DNA of 64,000 bases, taken from contig JADILM010000009.1 of NCBI GenBank assembly GCA_016617785.1, positions 1,093,482 to 1,157,481 on the forward strand, written 5' to 3'. Below are positions 35,341 through 46,781 of the stretch, in pieces (positions within the stretch are counted from its first letter, which is position 1; every line of letters starts with the position of its first letter). Source of the DNA: Sporobolomyces roseus (taxonomy: Eukaryota; Basidiomycota; Microbotryomycetes; Sporidiobolales; Sporidiobolaceae). The notes beneath the pieces were generated by a model that did not search any database, was not told the origin of the DNA, and was given only the letters and a program-made list of their open reading frames with translations. The translations under genes were made by a program, and so were the position numbers.

Positions 35341-35393
35341 GTTTCCTTCAAACCTCTCTTTCTTTCCTACCCTTCACCACACCAACAAACATT

Positions 35394-36547
35394 ATGTCAC
35401 AGCAACCTCAGCTCAAACGAAAGCAATCTCACCAAGCGCCCGCTCCCGGACCCGCCTCAACCGCTCTCGAACCGACGAATTCGCCTGCTTTGAGTTCGAA
35501 ACAGCGCATGGTGCTCGCTCAAGCCACTAGCGGTGCTGACCAACGTGTTCGCCAAGATCACGTCACTGCTTGGAAAGTAGAACTCGATCAGATCAACCGC
35601 GAGCTTGAAGGTATCGTTGCCCAATGTCGCAAAAATGGAGAATCTCAAGAAAGGTTAAGAAAGTGGTCAAACGATTACTCTCAGTTCATCAGAAGGACGA
35701 GTATGAGCAAGCACTCTTTCGAAGGTTTCGAGAAGCATCTTGCTTTGGTGAGAAGGTGGGTCAGTTCGGGAGAAAGGGTGAGTATTCCCCTTCGTCCCTT
35801 GCTTTGACATCTAATGAAGACGCTGACATGGAGTATCTTACAGCTCACTGGATACATCTACGGCTTCAACGACAAGTTCCTGCCGCAAATTGAGCTAGAT
35901 GCGAAACAGAGTCTCAAGGAAAATCAACCTCTCTTCTTCAACTGTATCAGTGATTGACAATTTTTCATGTCTACAGACTTCAGGCGAAATCTGGTTCAGT
36001 GAATTATTCAACATTTGGAATTATGATATCGAGCTTCGCTTGCCGCAAACCGACTCGCGGCAAGCACTTACTCATCTTGCGAAGCTGAGGGAGATCATTC
36101 TTCCTCAGTCACGCAAGCCCCGGAAGGAACGGCTTCAGTGGGTCAATGGAGTGTCCCGAAACGAATGGCTTCAAAAGTACCACGAAGTCCTCATCATTAA
36201 AGAGCTTGTTCGTGCGAAAGCGCCGGTGCGTCGCCATTCATCTCTCTCGCATTGTTCTCCGCAACACACTCTCTGATCAATCCTCTTCCATGCCTAGCAG
36301 GTCATCATCAACGGCAAAGTGTCTGCTCTCTTTGCCCTCGCTGCAACCGTAGAGCGATTGAGAGAATGGAGCGTACTTTTGACCTTTTCGCTTGCTTCTC
36401 TCCCTGATTGCCTCACTTGCTGCCTTTGTTTCCTTTTGAACTGACTCTCTGTTCAATCTCTAGCCTCCTGAAGACATCCAAGTACAGCTCGGCAAATCTA
36501 GATTCCACGCGGTCGGAAGAAGGGAAAATTCGAATACTACTTTCTGA
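35394..36547 (+). CDS. Accessory Family 1 protein, copy B (divergent)
   Basis: Function unrecognised. The start MSQQPQLKRKQSHQAPAPGP is Gln/Pro-rich with a basic KRK. Exon 1 also carries HVTAWKVELDQINRELEGIV, which resembles the RWKRELLELL region at 39082. The later exons read TSGEIWFSELFNIWNYDIEL, then VSRNEWLQKYHEVLIIKELV, then VIINGKVSALFALAATVERL, then PPEDIQVQLGKSRFHAVGRR, and stop at 36545. The intron just before VIINGK and the next one before PPEDIQ sit where copies A and D have theirs. This copy lacks the SPL ending of the others, and homology in the first half is weak. Splice choices near 35640-35780 are uncertain. Confidence 0.55.
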
Positions 36548-36857
36548 TCAACTCGCTTGCGTTTCTTTCGATACCTTTCTCGTCAGAAGAAATTGTCTCT
36601 CCCCCTAGACTTTCCTCAGCTGTTTGTCTCCGGCAGTCGAGTCGTAGAGCTTACTTCGCAATTCAGTTTCCTTTTTCTTGCGCTTTTGTCGACTTTATTG
36701 GAGTCGGAAACCGATCATGCCCTTTCAACTCATTTTTCTCAGGCAGACGGGATGCAGTGGTTGAGCAGAGCAAAGGACTGAGTGTATAGCAGAAACTGAG
36801 AGGGAAACGAAAAAGTCGAACGAAAAAGACAGAAAGCTAAAAACCGATTGCACTACT
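36548..36857. other. Convergent 3' interval
   Basis: This separates the 3' ends of the Family 1 gene (plus) and the Family 2 gene (minus). I see no coding signal, RNA gene or repeat here. Confidence 0.4.
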
Positions 36858-37689
36858 TCAGATCCTCCTACTTTGAGCGACAAAAGCACTATGACTCCTT
36901 CCAATCTTACTCGTAGAGTGATGACTGATGGAGTGTTGATGCCCAACAAAGTTTGCTAACCTCCTCTGCTCCTGAAGCATCTCTCTCCCAGTGACTTGAC
37001 GATGTCTTCCGACAGGATGACCTTGGTCCGGTATCTCCTGAATATCATAGAGCGTGTTGTCATTTGCGAAGGGCAATTCCTCGAGGTGTCCGTGATACGT
37101 GACCAGGAAGAAGTGACCGGTTCGAGGAACGTATTCATAGTACAGTGGATGTAGAATGTCGTCCGTTGTGTGAGGGGTAGCAGTCTGTAGAGATCAGAAG
37201 CTAAGTCAGCTCAGTCCGTGACGACGGTGTAAGAGAAACGAGAGCTGGCCCACCCTCAAATTGGCAGGAAGGGCTCCGAGGCGATGAACAACCTCTCCAA
37301 GAGCCAAGATTGCGTCTACATTGTGATGTAAGTCAGACGGATCTTCCTCATGGATTGCTCGTCGGAAGGCTTCCTCTATTGATCGATTCGCAGCCTGGCT
37401 CAACTCATGCGCGAGTTCAGCTTGTCGTTCGCGCTCTCTGATATCTGGATGCTGTAGTGCGGTGCGTGAGGTCAGTGCATGCTCGAGTCTGCTGAGCTTC
37501 TGCCTCGACTGACCTCGTTACGCATTGCCTGCGAAATCTCAGACAAACATCACCGATCGCAAATCTGGATTCGGGAAGGGGAAGACTTACCTGGAGCTGT
37601 TGCTCAGTGGTATGACCCAGCATACCTAGATCAGCTCGATATTGATCATTCGGAGCAGAGTGCTCATCGTCTCCGGTAGCGTGAGGCAT
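36858..37689 (-). CDS. Accessory Family 2 protein, copy E
   Basis: Function unrecognised. Exon 1 is MPHATGDDEHSAPNDQYRAD to TTEQQLQ. A 15-base micro-exon (AMRNE) follows. Exon 3 is HPDIRERERQAELAHELSQA to GALPANLR. Exon 4 is TATPHTTDDILHPLYYEYVP, then RTGHFFLVTYHGHLEELPFA, DIQEIPDQGHPVG, then VTGREMLQEQRR. It then reads on through LANFVGHQHSIS to stop at 36858, or splices near there. The YYEYVP block, the TG...EQ block and the intron between LR and TA match the gene at 8074, which has FFEFVP, TG...EQ and LR/TV. It is head-to-head with the Family 1 gene at 39082, mirroring the pair at 5773-8799. Confidence 0.6.
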
Positions 37690-37809
37690 TGACGATCGTG
37701 AAATGAAGTGAACTGGAGAGGAAAGAGAGTTAAAGGGGGATCGTCAGCGTGCTGAAAGCCGAATTCGGGAACAGGAATCGGGAATAGGAGTCGGGAATAG
37801 GAGCCGAAA

Positions 37810-37820
37810 GCGGGTTTAGA
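37810..37820 (-). promoter_or_regulatory. CTAAACCCG element before Family 2 copy E
   Basis: On the minus strand GAGTCTAAACCCGCTTTC lies about 125 bases before ATG 37689. It shares CTAAACCCG with the elements before the Family 1 genes. Confidence 0.4.
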
Positions 37821-38993
37821 CTCTGGAATAGGGAAGCGTGAAGGTCGTGTTTTCGCAAGGATCCGTAATTCGCCGGACGTTCGAGGGCGAGAGAGCTGTT
37901 GAGATCGACGAGTACTACAGGGCGGAGAGCTGGTAGTGCCTTGCATGCACTGAAAGCTGGTGAAAAGGAAAGAGGCGCACCTATTTGAACACGACGACTT
38001 CCGAGCTTTCCGTTCTCAATGTCGCATTCCCCCGCATCACTACCTCTCCAGCCTAAGGTTCAAAGCAGCTTCTAGTCTGAGCGTTCACGTTGGATGCGAA
38101 AGAACGGCTAAGCAGGAAACGAGCGAATCGAAGCGAGCGAAAGAAATCAGCTGAAAGATGGAAACTCAAGCGAAGCTTGTGACTAGCCGTTCAAGCAGGA
38201 GTCTGGAGCGATACGAGAAGATCAGTATCAGTCACTGAGGAGCTCGTCTCCAGGAGTAGGCTTCCGTCAAGGGGGTTAAAAAAGAAAGGAACTTACGTTG
38301 TCTCTAGACTTTCCCGATCAGCTTTTGCCCACCACAGATACGCTGGCGAGCTCTAACATCATTCCCAGCATCTCTTGGGTCCGCTTTGTGGTGTTGTTGA
38401 CCAGTAACTGCTGAGTTGAGATGAAATTCGAAGAGTTGACGATATCGATCTCGAGGAAGTCGGCTGATATTGTGGACGATCTTGAGGGATGTCTGACTCT
38501 ATCACAGAGCGTCTAGAGGGTCAAACGAGTGCTTTGAGTAGCTGAGAGTGAACCGTTGGAACGAAAGAAGTTGAATCGCTTTTGAACCTCTACCACACAC
38601 TGCTCTGCTCCGAAAACGGCTCTGGACAGCTTTTGGGATCTCAGAGTAAGCATCAGAGTGATCTGGAAAGTGTCTGACTGGCTTAGAGGTGAGTCTTGCT
38701 TCTCCTTCTTCCTCCCTTTTCCCCGATCCTCTGAACTGCGTCCTCTCCCTGCAGCTTGTTTGAGCTGACTGAGTTGTGGGTAATAGTCTCATAGATACAG
38801 CTTGCGCACTACTTCGAGCCGCTGCTTCGCATTCCTCGCTTCAGAATCGTCACTTTTTCTGTCAAGATCGCTTCCTTCATCCGCCTCCACAACAGGTCTA
38901 GTCTTTCTCCGTGAGATGCAGGATCCGACGAAGCGGCTGAATCTCCGACGTTCTAAACCGAAATCGTCAACTCGAACCCTTTCTCGTTCTTTC

Positions 38994-39009
38994 CTCTAAA
39001 CCCGACGTT
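38994..39009 (+). promoter_or_regulatory. CTAAACCCGACG element before Family 1 copy D
   Basis: CCTCTAAACCCGACGTTCCC lies about 75-90 bases before ATG 39082. It matches the second element before 35394 over CTAAACCCGACGTT. A shorter relative, TTCTAAACCG, lies at 38951. Confidence 0.5.
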
Positions 39010-39081
39010 CCCTCATTCCGCTCTCAAGGACCTCTCTCTCTCTCTCGCTCTTTCTCCTTCTCCTTACCCACCGACTCATTC

Positions 39082-40302
39082 ATGGATCGCAACACGTCAC
39101 AAGAAACTCTGACCCCTCTCTTGCCAGCTGCGACATCCGATCAAGTCGAAACACTCTCAGAAGCTGCCCTGAAACGTATCAAAGATCGCAGAGATGCAGA
39201 GACTCGAACCGGAGAACGAAACTACAACGAGATCGCAGCGTATATCGAGGAGAGTTTCATCAGTCACTACACAAAGCACGAGGACCAAGCAATCTTGATT
39301 CGTTGGAAAAGGGAGTTATTGGAATTGCTACATTTACCTTTACCCTACGATCCCATGTATAACTTCCAATGGTCCAACTCGAATGTTGTCAGGGACTCTC
39401 TTCACGAGCTGAGACGTCGCCTCAGAGATCACGTAAGGACTTCCGATTACTTTCACGTTTCATTGCCCATGTCGCTGAAGTCGTCTGTGTTTAACAGAAG
39501 TGGCGCGCCACTGTCTTCAGTCAGGATGGTTCATTCTCAGCGGGAAAGTGCTACAAGGAAATGAGCAAGAAATTCATCGTAAGCTTTTGAGTTTTATCCC
39601 TCATTCGAAGAGATCCCCCTTTTCTTCACAAGCCTGTCGTTGTTGCTGATTAATCGCGCTCTCGCTCACAGTCGCCCGAAGATGCTAATTATCAACAAAT
39701 AGCAAACACCTTGAACCGTTTCACTGACGGAAACACCATCTTGGATCATTACGAGAAATCCGATCACAAGCAAGTAAAGAAGATCATCCAAAGTCTCGCC
39801 GACTACTTGTACAAATCTAATTGGTATCTCAAGCACCCCGACAATTGGGCAAGGATTTGGGAAGAATTTATTCAGCTCAAACAAGGAAACGTGAGAGTAA
39901 GCTCGCATCACCTTACTCTCGAGTTTGACTATCGACTCTCAAATTGACCGACTCATTCTGATCGCTCTGGATACAGCTCATTGATTGTAATGGAAGGAGT
40001 TGCACTATTTGCAAACCCGAAGAATTCGTCAAATCTTTGCATCTCATTGTACGTCCTTCCCCTCCGAAGTGCGACTTCCCTAAGACTCGGAACCTGTCAA
40101 TACTGATCTCTCGCTTACCTTCACGACACATCAGCCAAACCCAAACCCCAGCGCTCTACGTCGTTTCACGACTTTTGCTCCGGGTAGTGATCACTTCGAG
40201 TCCCTTCAACACCATCGAGTCTCGGGGAGGTACGCTTTGATCAGCGGTGTATGCACTTATGGATCAGCAGAGTTGGGAGGTCAGAGTTTGGTACCTTTGT
40301 AG
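39082..40302 (+). CDS. Accessory Family 1 protein, copy D
   Basis: Function unrecognised; this is the best-preserved member. Exon 1 starts MDRNTSQETLTPLLPAATSD and includes AILIRWKRELLELLHLPLP and ends RRRLRDH. Exon 2 is KWRATVFSQDGSFSAGKCYK to KKFI. Exon 3 begins SPEDANYQQIANTLNRFTDG and contains SNWYLKHPDNWARIWEEF. Exon 4 is LIDCNGRSCTICKPEEFVKS. Exon 5 carries FESLQHHRVSGRYALISGV and ends GGQSLVPL. Each exon aligns with one in the gene at 5773-6928, and the last aligns with the relic at 50206. The NW/W-W pattern in exon 3 is the strongest shared signature. No signal peptide, membrane segment or known catalytic motif is visible. It is divergent from the Family 2 gene at 37689. Confidence 0.72.
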
Positions 40303-40492
40303 CTATCTAGCTCTTCTTTAGCTCTATCTCGCAGTGTTTCTGGAATCTCTCTTCGCAAATATATCCAGTTCCCTCAATTCTCTCTACTTGATCCTGATGA
40401 GAGAGCAACGAAAAAGTAATGATATAACAAGCAATCCCTAGACCTCCCTCCGTCACCACTACTAACTCAACTCCTCGAAAGACCCCTTCGAA

Positions 40493-41475
40493 TCAAGGTA
40501 ATTGTTTCCTAAACTCCATCTTTTCAACACTAACATCCCCCATCTTCTCAGTATACACATAAGTAACGACGACATTCCCTTGTATATCCAACAATGCGAA
40601 ACTAGGAGTTGGTCCTTCTTGTCCACCAGATTCCTCTTCTTCTTTCGACTCTTCTTTCGTTTGAGTTGGAGGATCTTTCTTGTCGTCTGCGGTTGATGAG
40701 GGAGGAGAGGAAGCGGAGGGAGAGGAGGTCGAGGGTTGGGCTGGAGGAGGAGTCCAGAGAGGGGAAAAGGAACCGGTTGCGGAACCTGGGTTCAGGAAGA
40801 ATCGATTATCGCTTTCGAAAGCTTCGAAGCTGAGTGATGTGTTGAATCGACGAGAGTAGCATGAGAGGTAAGAATGGAGGTTACGAGAGTGGGGAGAAGG
40901 GGAAGAAAAAAAGGGAAAGAGTAACAGATCAGTTTCTCGCAATTCCATCGAAAAGAGTAGAGTTCTAGCTCACCGATGAGTTCCACCTGAAATCAATACG
41001 TCTACATCCATTTTCCTCGCTGTAGCAGCCAACATCTCTGCATCTCCCAACGGTACTACCTGATGACCATGAATAACCCCAATCCTTAACGGACCATGAG
41101 TAACAATCATACTAGGAGGTAAACTCGGTGTCTATTCATCTCTCCCGTTTCCCTCATCAGCTCACACACTCCATCCTCTGAATAAGAGTAAGAGCGTACC
41201 TCATCCCAATCCCCTCTAACCCCCCTCAAATCAGGAGCGACACTTTTCAAATAATCCCAAGTTTCTCGATCCGTTATATTCCCCGTACTCAAAATTTGTC
41301 CAATCTTACCAGGTACCTACCACCTCGCCCGACTCATCACACACGTCAGTTCGAGAGAGAGGGAAGAGAGAGAGAGAGGGAGAGAGAGACGAACGAGTAA
41401 TTTCTTGAATTTTGAAGGGAGATCGTGGGCTCTGTTGGGGATGTGGAGGTCACCTAGTACTAGGACTAATACCAT
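40493..41475 (-). CDS. VPS29: Retromer subunit Vps29
   Basis: A metallophosphoesterase-fold protein. The start [20 protein letters not shown] is the Vps29 signature. It is followed by [40 protein letters not shown], then [14 protein letters not shown] and [10 protein letters not shown]. The last exon contains [19 protein letters not shown] and the C-terminal strand [18 protein letters not shown] low-complexity Pro/Ser/Glu insert of about 50 residues sits before that strand. Vps29 binds Vps35 in the retromer core, which returns receptors from endosomes to the Golgi. At least four exons are needed. It converges on the accessory gene ending at 40302 and so marks the right edge of the island. Confidence 0.93.
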
Positions 41476-42203
41476 TGCTTTGAAGAAGGGGAAGGAGGGA
41501 GAGGGAGATGGGAAAGAGAGAGAGGGAAAGGTGGGGAGATGACGAGGAGAGAGGGATAGGAGAGGGAAGTATTCTAAGCGTCGTAGGTGGGAATGAGCGA
41601 GTCTGGTTGAGGTCTAGAGCTGTGAGAAGCTAGTTCGAGTGTCTGTCCAGTGAAGGGGAGAAGGAGAGAGAAACGATACTCAAAGGTTGAAAACGAACCA
41701 ACTGCTCACAACTCTGACAAACCCTCAAGAGCGATCAGTAATAAGTCAGATCAGTCACGTACCTGCCTAGTAGCTGTCCGAGTCAAGATTAGCGCTTGCG
41801 GAGCGACAATTCGTCGAATTACCGGGCCGTTTCGCTTTCAACTTTCAATCTCGACAATCAGCAACTTGTGAGGTAAAGTCTAGCTATAGAAAGGGTCAAT
41901 AGTATACTGTGAGTGCTCTCTACTATTCTATCGAGCGATTAGAGGGATTCCTGAGGGAGTTGTTCGGGTCGTCATGATTCATCTTTCATCTCCCTATTTT
42001 CACCCTCGAGGTTGCTAGATGTGATGAGAGGATACGCAATGGTGATTATGAAATGATGTGCTAGATCACAGGCAATACGTTTACCCTCAAAAGTTGGAAA
42101 CTGATCCTTTATCGTTTTCCTTCCCACTCTCTCGAATCGCAGACATTCTCCCTTTCCTCTCCCGACGCCCTCTCTATCTAGAGAAACGTCCTACCCATTC
42201 ATC
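41476..42203. other. Divergent promoter interval, VPS29 / MDV1
   Basis: Seven hundred bases between divergent start codons. Purine-rich GAGAGAGGG runs lie on the VPS29 side (also in its first intron at 41350-41395), and a pyrimidine tract lies just before 42204. No further gene is supported. Confidence 0.4.
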
Positions 42204-45060
42204 ATGCCTTCCGACTCGGGAGGTTTCCTCTCCAACATTCGCTCTTTCGGTTCTTCCTCTTCCTCCTCCTCGAACCAACAATCCCAATCCACCTCCTCAT
42301 CATCCGATTCCTATCTCCCCGACCCCTCCGCGTTACTCAAAGACCTCGCTCCCTCACTCCTAACCTCCCGTTTAATGCACCCCTCAAACCTCGCTTTACA
42401 TCAACAACAACTCCTCTCTTCCTCCCACTCCTCCCACTCTCAACAATCCACAACCGAATCCCTCCGTCGCAAACTATCTTTCCTCCGTAGTGGACTTCAA
42501 GTAGGTGGATCATCCGGAATAGGTTGGAGTCAATTATCCAATGAACTTTACATTCGTGATCGAGTTGACGAACTCTTACGACTCCCGATTCCTCCTGCTC
42601 CATTCACTCTCTCTTCGAACCCTACACCATCATCCGGATTATCGATTGAACCACCACCACCACAAGTAGGTCCGAATGAATCTGTACCCCTGATTATGGG
42701 GTTCAAAGCAACGATTCCTACTTCACGTGAATCGAAACTTGAACGAAGGAAACGTAGGGCAGTCGTGAGTGAGAAACGATTGGGATTGGGTAATGGGGAG
42801 AGAATGGGGTTGAGAGAGAAAGGGGAGAGGGCTAGGGGTTTGTTAGGTGGTCCACAAGAAGTCATTGAGGAGGAAGAAGAAGAAGGGGAGGAATTGAGGA
42901 TTGGAAGAGGTTCTACACCTAGGAGGAAAGGAACTAATAAGGAAGTTACGGCATTGAGTAAAGTAGGAGAAGAGAAGGTGACAGTACCGACGAGAAATGA
43001 TTTGGAAAAGGATTTGAAAGCTGTCGATTCAGATATGGGGAATGTTAGAGTTAGGAGGAGTCTCTTGAATGGACAGATTAGGGACGTTGAGAAGAAGATT
43101 AGAGAGTTGGAAGAGGTTAGGGATGGGTTTAGGAAAGGTTTGTTGGGGTTGAGAGAAGAGGAATTGGAATTGGAAGATGAGCGTACGCATTCAATTCTTC
43201 TCTCTATCTGCTCTTTTGGTGTACTGATAAGGGAAAGTCGATGACGTGCAGTCGAAGGTATTCAAACTACTTTAGCTCGACTACCTCTTGTATCGACAAT
43301 AGATCCTTCTTCTTCTTCTTCGAGATCAACGACGACAAGCACGATTCCAGCTCAACCACCTTCTGCATCGAATCAGAACTCGTTGTTATCCGCCCCATCG
43401 AGTAGGAGACGGAAAGGACCTGCATTCCTACCTTCAGAACATGATGATCTGCCACATTCAGTCGCTTTCATGGTGCGTCTATACTCTCCTTTTCACGCTC
43501 ATCTGAATCTGAACTGAAATGAGTGATCTGTTCAGACACTTCACGGTCACCTCGCACCTATCACTTCACTCGATTTCTCCGCCCCTTATTCGACTCTCGT
43601 CACAGCATCGATGGATTCCTCCGTTCGATTATGGGACTTGACGACTGGTGAATCGACAGGTTACCTTAAAGGACACGAAGGTATCGTGAAAGTACTCCAA
43701 GTCGAAGAGAACGGAGTTTGTGTCACGGGAGGAAAAGACGGGAGAATCAAAGTTTGGGATTTGGAGAAAGCTCAAGAAGAGTTTGTTAGTAATGGGATGA
43801 GGGGTGATTCGTATGAGGATAGAGAGAGGGAGGAGGATGTGTTTGGATCGGTTAAGTCGGTCGGGGTTAATGGAGGGGGAATGATGTTTGAGGATGGATT
43901 GTTGAGGGAGGAAGGAGGAAGTTCAGCGATTCGACAGGAACCTCAACAGATGGAGGAACAGGAGAAGGGCGCGTGTATGAGAACGATGGAAGGTCATACG
44001 AAAGCTGTTACGACTTTGTATTTCGATGGACCCACTCTCGTAAGTTTCGCTTTTCTTTCGAGACCGTTGATTGAACTGACTTCTGATCGCTTCTTTGCAG
44101 CTCACTGGATCATCTGATTCAACTCTTCGTCAATGGGATCTCAACACTGGACAATGCGTTCTCACGATGGACATTCTCTGGGCACTCTCAAACCCACTCC
44201 CATCCTCCTCTACCCACTACCCCGCTTCTTCCTACTCCTCATCAACGATCGATCCATTCGCACAATCTTTCGCATCCCCTCCAACGACACCTCGAAAGAA
44301 CTTCTCCTCTCTCCGACGACAATCGAGTTTGTTCGATTCGAGTCCCGGTGCAGTCAGCGTCAGTAGCGCTATGGATCGTACTTATTACGCTGATGGTAGT
44401 TGGGAACCTTATGAGGATTTCGTTGGAGGGATTCAGTTCTGGGGTTACGCACTCGCGAGTGGAACGAGAGATGGTTGTGTTCGAATGTGGGATAGTAAGT
44501 TTCTCGTTCTCATTAACTCGACTTGCTGTGATTGTGCTGATCAAGGTTGAGCGATGACAGTGCGTACTGGTCAAGCTCATCGAACTCTTATCGGTCATAC
44601 TGGTCCAGTCACTTGCGTTCAGTTTGACGAGTATCATCTCGTTTCTGGTTCTCTCGACAAATCCATCAGAGTGAGTACTCTCTCTATTGACCTATCTGTG
44701 ATCTATACGATCCTGATGATCGTTTCTGAGCTTCTCGCAGATTTGGGACTTGCGAACGGGCCAAATTTCAGACACGATCAAATACGATTATCCCATCACT
44801 GCTTTACAGTTCGACAACCGCAAAATTGTTTCTGCTGCTGGAGAGAATGGTGTCAAGGTAAGCCCATCTGTTGCTTCAATCCCTTCGCTTCGAGACTGAT
44901 TTCTCGCTTCGTTTCGCAGGTTTACAACCGAACGACACTCGAACACAACACTCTATCTATCAACGGTCACACTGCGCCTGTCGAGCGACTACGGTTCATG
45001 GACAAATACCTCGCAACTGGTTCAAGAGATTGTACGGTCAAAGTTTGGGCTTTACCTTGA
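42204..45060 (+). CDS. MDV1: Mitochondrial fission WD40 protein, Mdv1/Caf4-like
   Basis: The N-terminal region ([16 protein letters not shown], then [15 protein letters not shown]) is followed by a coiled coil around [19 protein letters not shown] and [16 protein letters not shown]. About seven WD40 repeats fill the C-terminal half, with clear units [84 protein letters not shown] and [17 protein letters not shown]. The coil-then-propeller plan is that of Mdv1 and Caf4, adaptors that link Fis1 to the dynamin Dnm1 on the outer mitochondrial membrane. A Ser-rich insert interrupts one blade. Several introns are present, including ones near 43181, 43472, 44041, 44494 and 44670. Confidence 0.87.
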
Positions 45061-46781
45061 GAAAGAGAAGAGAGCTGTATCTTATTTCCAATTCAAAAGA
45101 GCATTTCGCAACCCCTTGCTTACTGTACCCCTTTCGAACTTCTTATTGTTCAGCATTGTTCAGCATCGTCACCTTCGTCAAGCGAGAGCGAGAGTAAGAG
45201 GCCTTTCAAGAGTAATGAGAGCCAGATATGAATTCGTCGCTTTTCTCTTGACTACGAACAATCGGATCTCCTCATCTGCCTTTGACTCTGAGTACAACGA
45301 AAGAAGGGGGACTCTTGTTCACGTGCAGCGACCCTCAAAAGGATTTCGTGAGAGAGCAATAACGACGTAGCTACTGTAGCCAGACTTTCACAGCCTCACC
45401 ACAGAGTCGGACCGGGTCTCTCACTTTATTTCGCTTGAAAACTCGAAAGACACAGCGACTCGCAAATCCAGCGGGCGCAGTCACCGTCCGCATGGAGGCA
45501 AAAGTCGGACAGTTCAAAAGAAAGGGAGAAAGGTCCAATGGACCCTTGAAAGAAAAGGGAAAGAGCTCCGTCGCCACGGAGTCGGAAAAAAAGTCCGTTG
45601 TAACGGTCGGTGTTTGGAAAAAGCTTCTCCGACTCTCTGTTCTGAGCTTGAATAACACACATTCACGACGATCAACGTCGATCTCGCTTCCTTCCCCTTC
45701 GCGGAGAAGGGGACAGCTTTGACGGAAACCTTCCTTCGAAGCGAGAAGATTCGCAGTGCTCTCGAAGCAAAAAAGAGGGATCTTCTCTTCCCTTGACGTA
45801 GACGAGGGTCACTGTACAGCAATCTATCGTCGTCTCAAGTTGACGAGAGCAGAAAAGAATGGAATCAAGGGTTGCAGAGCATACGTAACCCGGAGAGAGG
45901 AAAAGGAAAGTACGAGAACTTTGTTTCGTGTTTTTTCGAATTTCCAATCGAACTCCTCACTTCGCAGGTGGTGAATTCTTTCGGCAAGAGAGAACATCGG
46001 TAGAGTGGAGGCAGAGCTGCCGAGGGACTCTGAGCTTCGCAAAGTCCATTTTTTTACTTCTGAACTTGGTTTGCGAGGGAAGAGGAGAGAGGTCAAAGAG
46101 GCGGATTGAAAGGCAACAAGAAGAGTGATCGAGAGTTGACGTAAGGGTCATATCTCCTTGACCCTTCTTCGTAGAACCCTATGTCGAGCTAAGCGGACTA
46201 GCGCTGTTTCAGTGCGAAGGAAGAGACTCGAGAGAAGTCAAAAAGTCGAAGTGGAAAATCAGAAAATTCAGATCATTTTCAGGCACTCCACCGGCCGGAT
46301 GCCCACTTACTCTTCCGCGAGACCTTCAGCAAGAACTTCTCTGAGATGTTTCCTGCAAAACACAACTTCTCTCTCTCTAATAACTCTCTGTTCCTCTCCC
46401 TCTCGCAAGCTTTACACTTTTCGCCGGTCGATTTCCGCAACAACGAGGACAATTCTCCGACACGGTTCTAATACACACACCTCTTGACGTCCATCAAACG
46501 AACGCAGGAGAAAGAGTCCCCTCGAAAAATCATCAAACAATCCGATCTCATCTCTCTTCTCCTCGACTCTCCAAGCTATCAGTAACCTTCTAGTTCATCC
46601 TGCCACCCTCGACATTATCCAGACACCCAAAGAGAAGCTTACAGAGTGTTGAAAGACCCCCTCCTCTTTCCTCTCTCCTCTGTCCCACTCTTCCTCTCCC
46701 CTCGGGGTTCCTCCTTCTCCCTCTTCTCCTCTCCTCTTTTCTCCCAGTAGCACCGCCTCAAAGCTACTCTTCCCCTTTACG
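45061..46781. other. Long gene-free interval upstream of the MYB gene
   Basis: About 1.7 kb lies between the MDV1 stop and the MYB start. Many short frames occur on both strands (for example 45435-45722 plus and 45514-45822 minus). They overlap each other and show no domain, so none is called. Short palindromic words occur at 45535 and 45700. The last 150 bases are strongly pyrimidine-rich. It probably holds the promoter and a long leader of the MYB gene. Confidence 0.4.

Larger units (their letters stand above)
37690..39081. other. Divergent interval between Family 2 copy E and Family 1 copy D
   Basis: About 1.4 kb separates the two start codons. CTAAACCCG-type elements lie near both ends. 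A stretch at 38680-38760 (GCTTAGAGGTGAGTC, then a pyrimidine tract to CTGCAG) resembles the first exon/intron junction of the dispersed repeat, so a diverged relative of the repeat may be present. A direct series of TATTCCCGA-like words occurs near 37760-37800. Open frames here lack domain support. Confidence 0.45.

Noticed and set aside
45371..46128. Several overlapping open frames on both strands upstream of the MYB gene
   Set aside because: They overlap one another, have basic low-information composition and show no domain or splice pattern.
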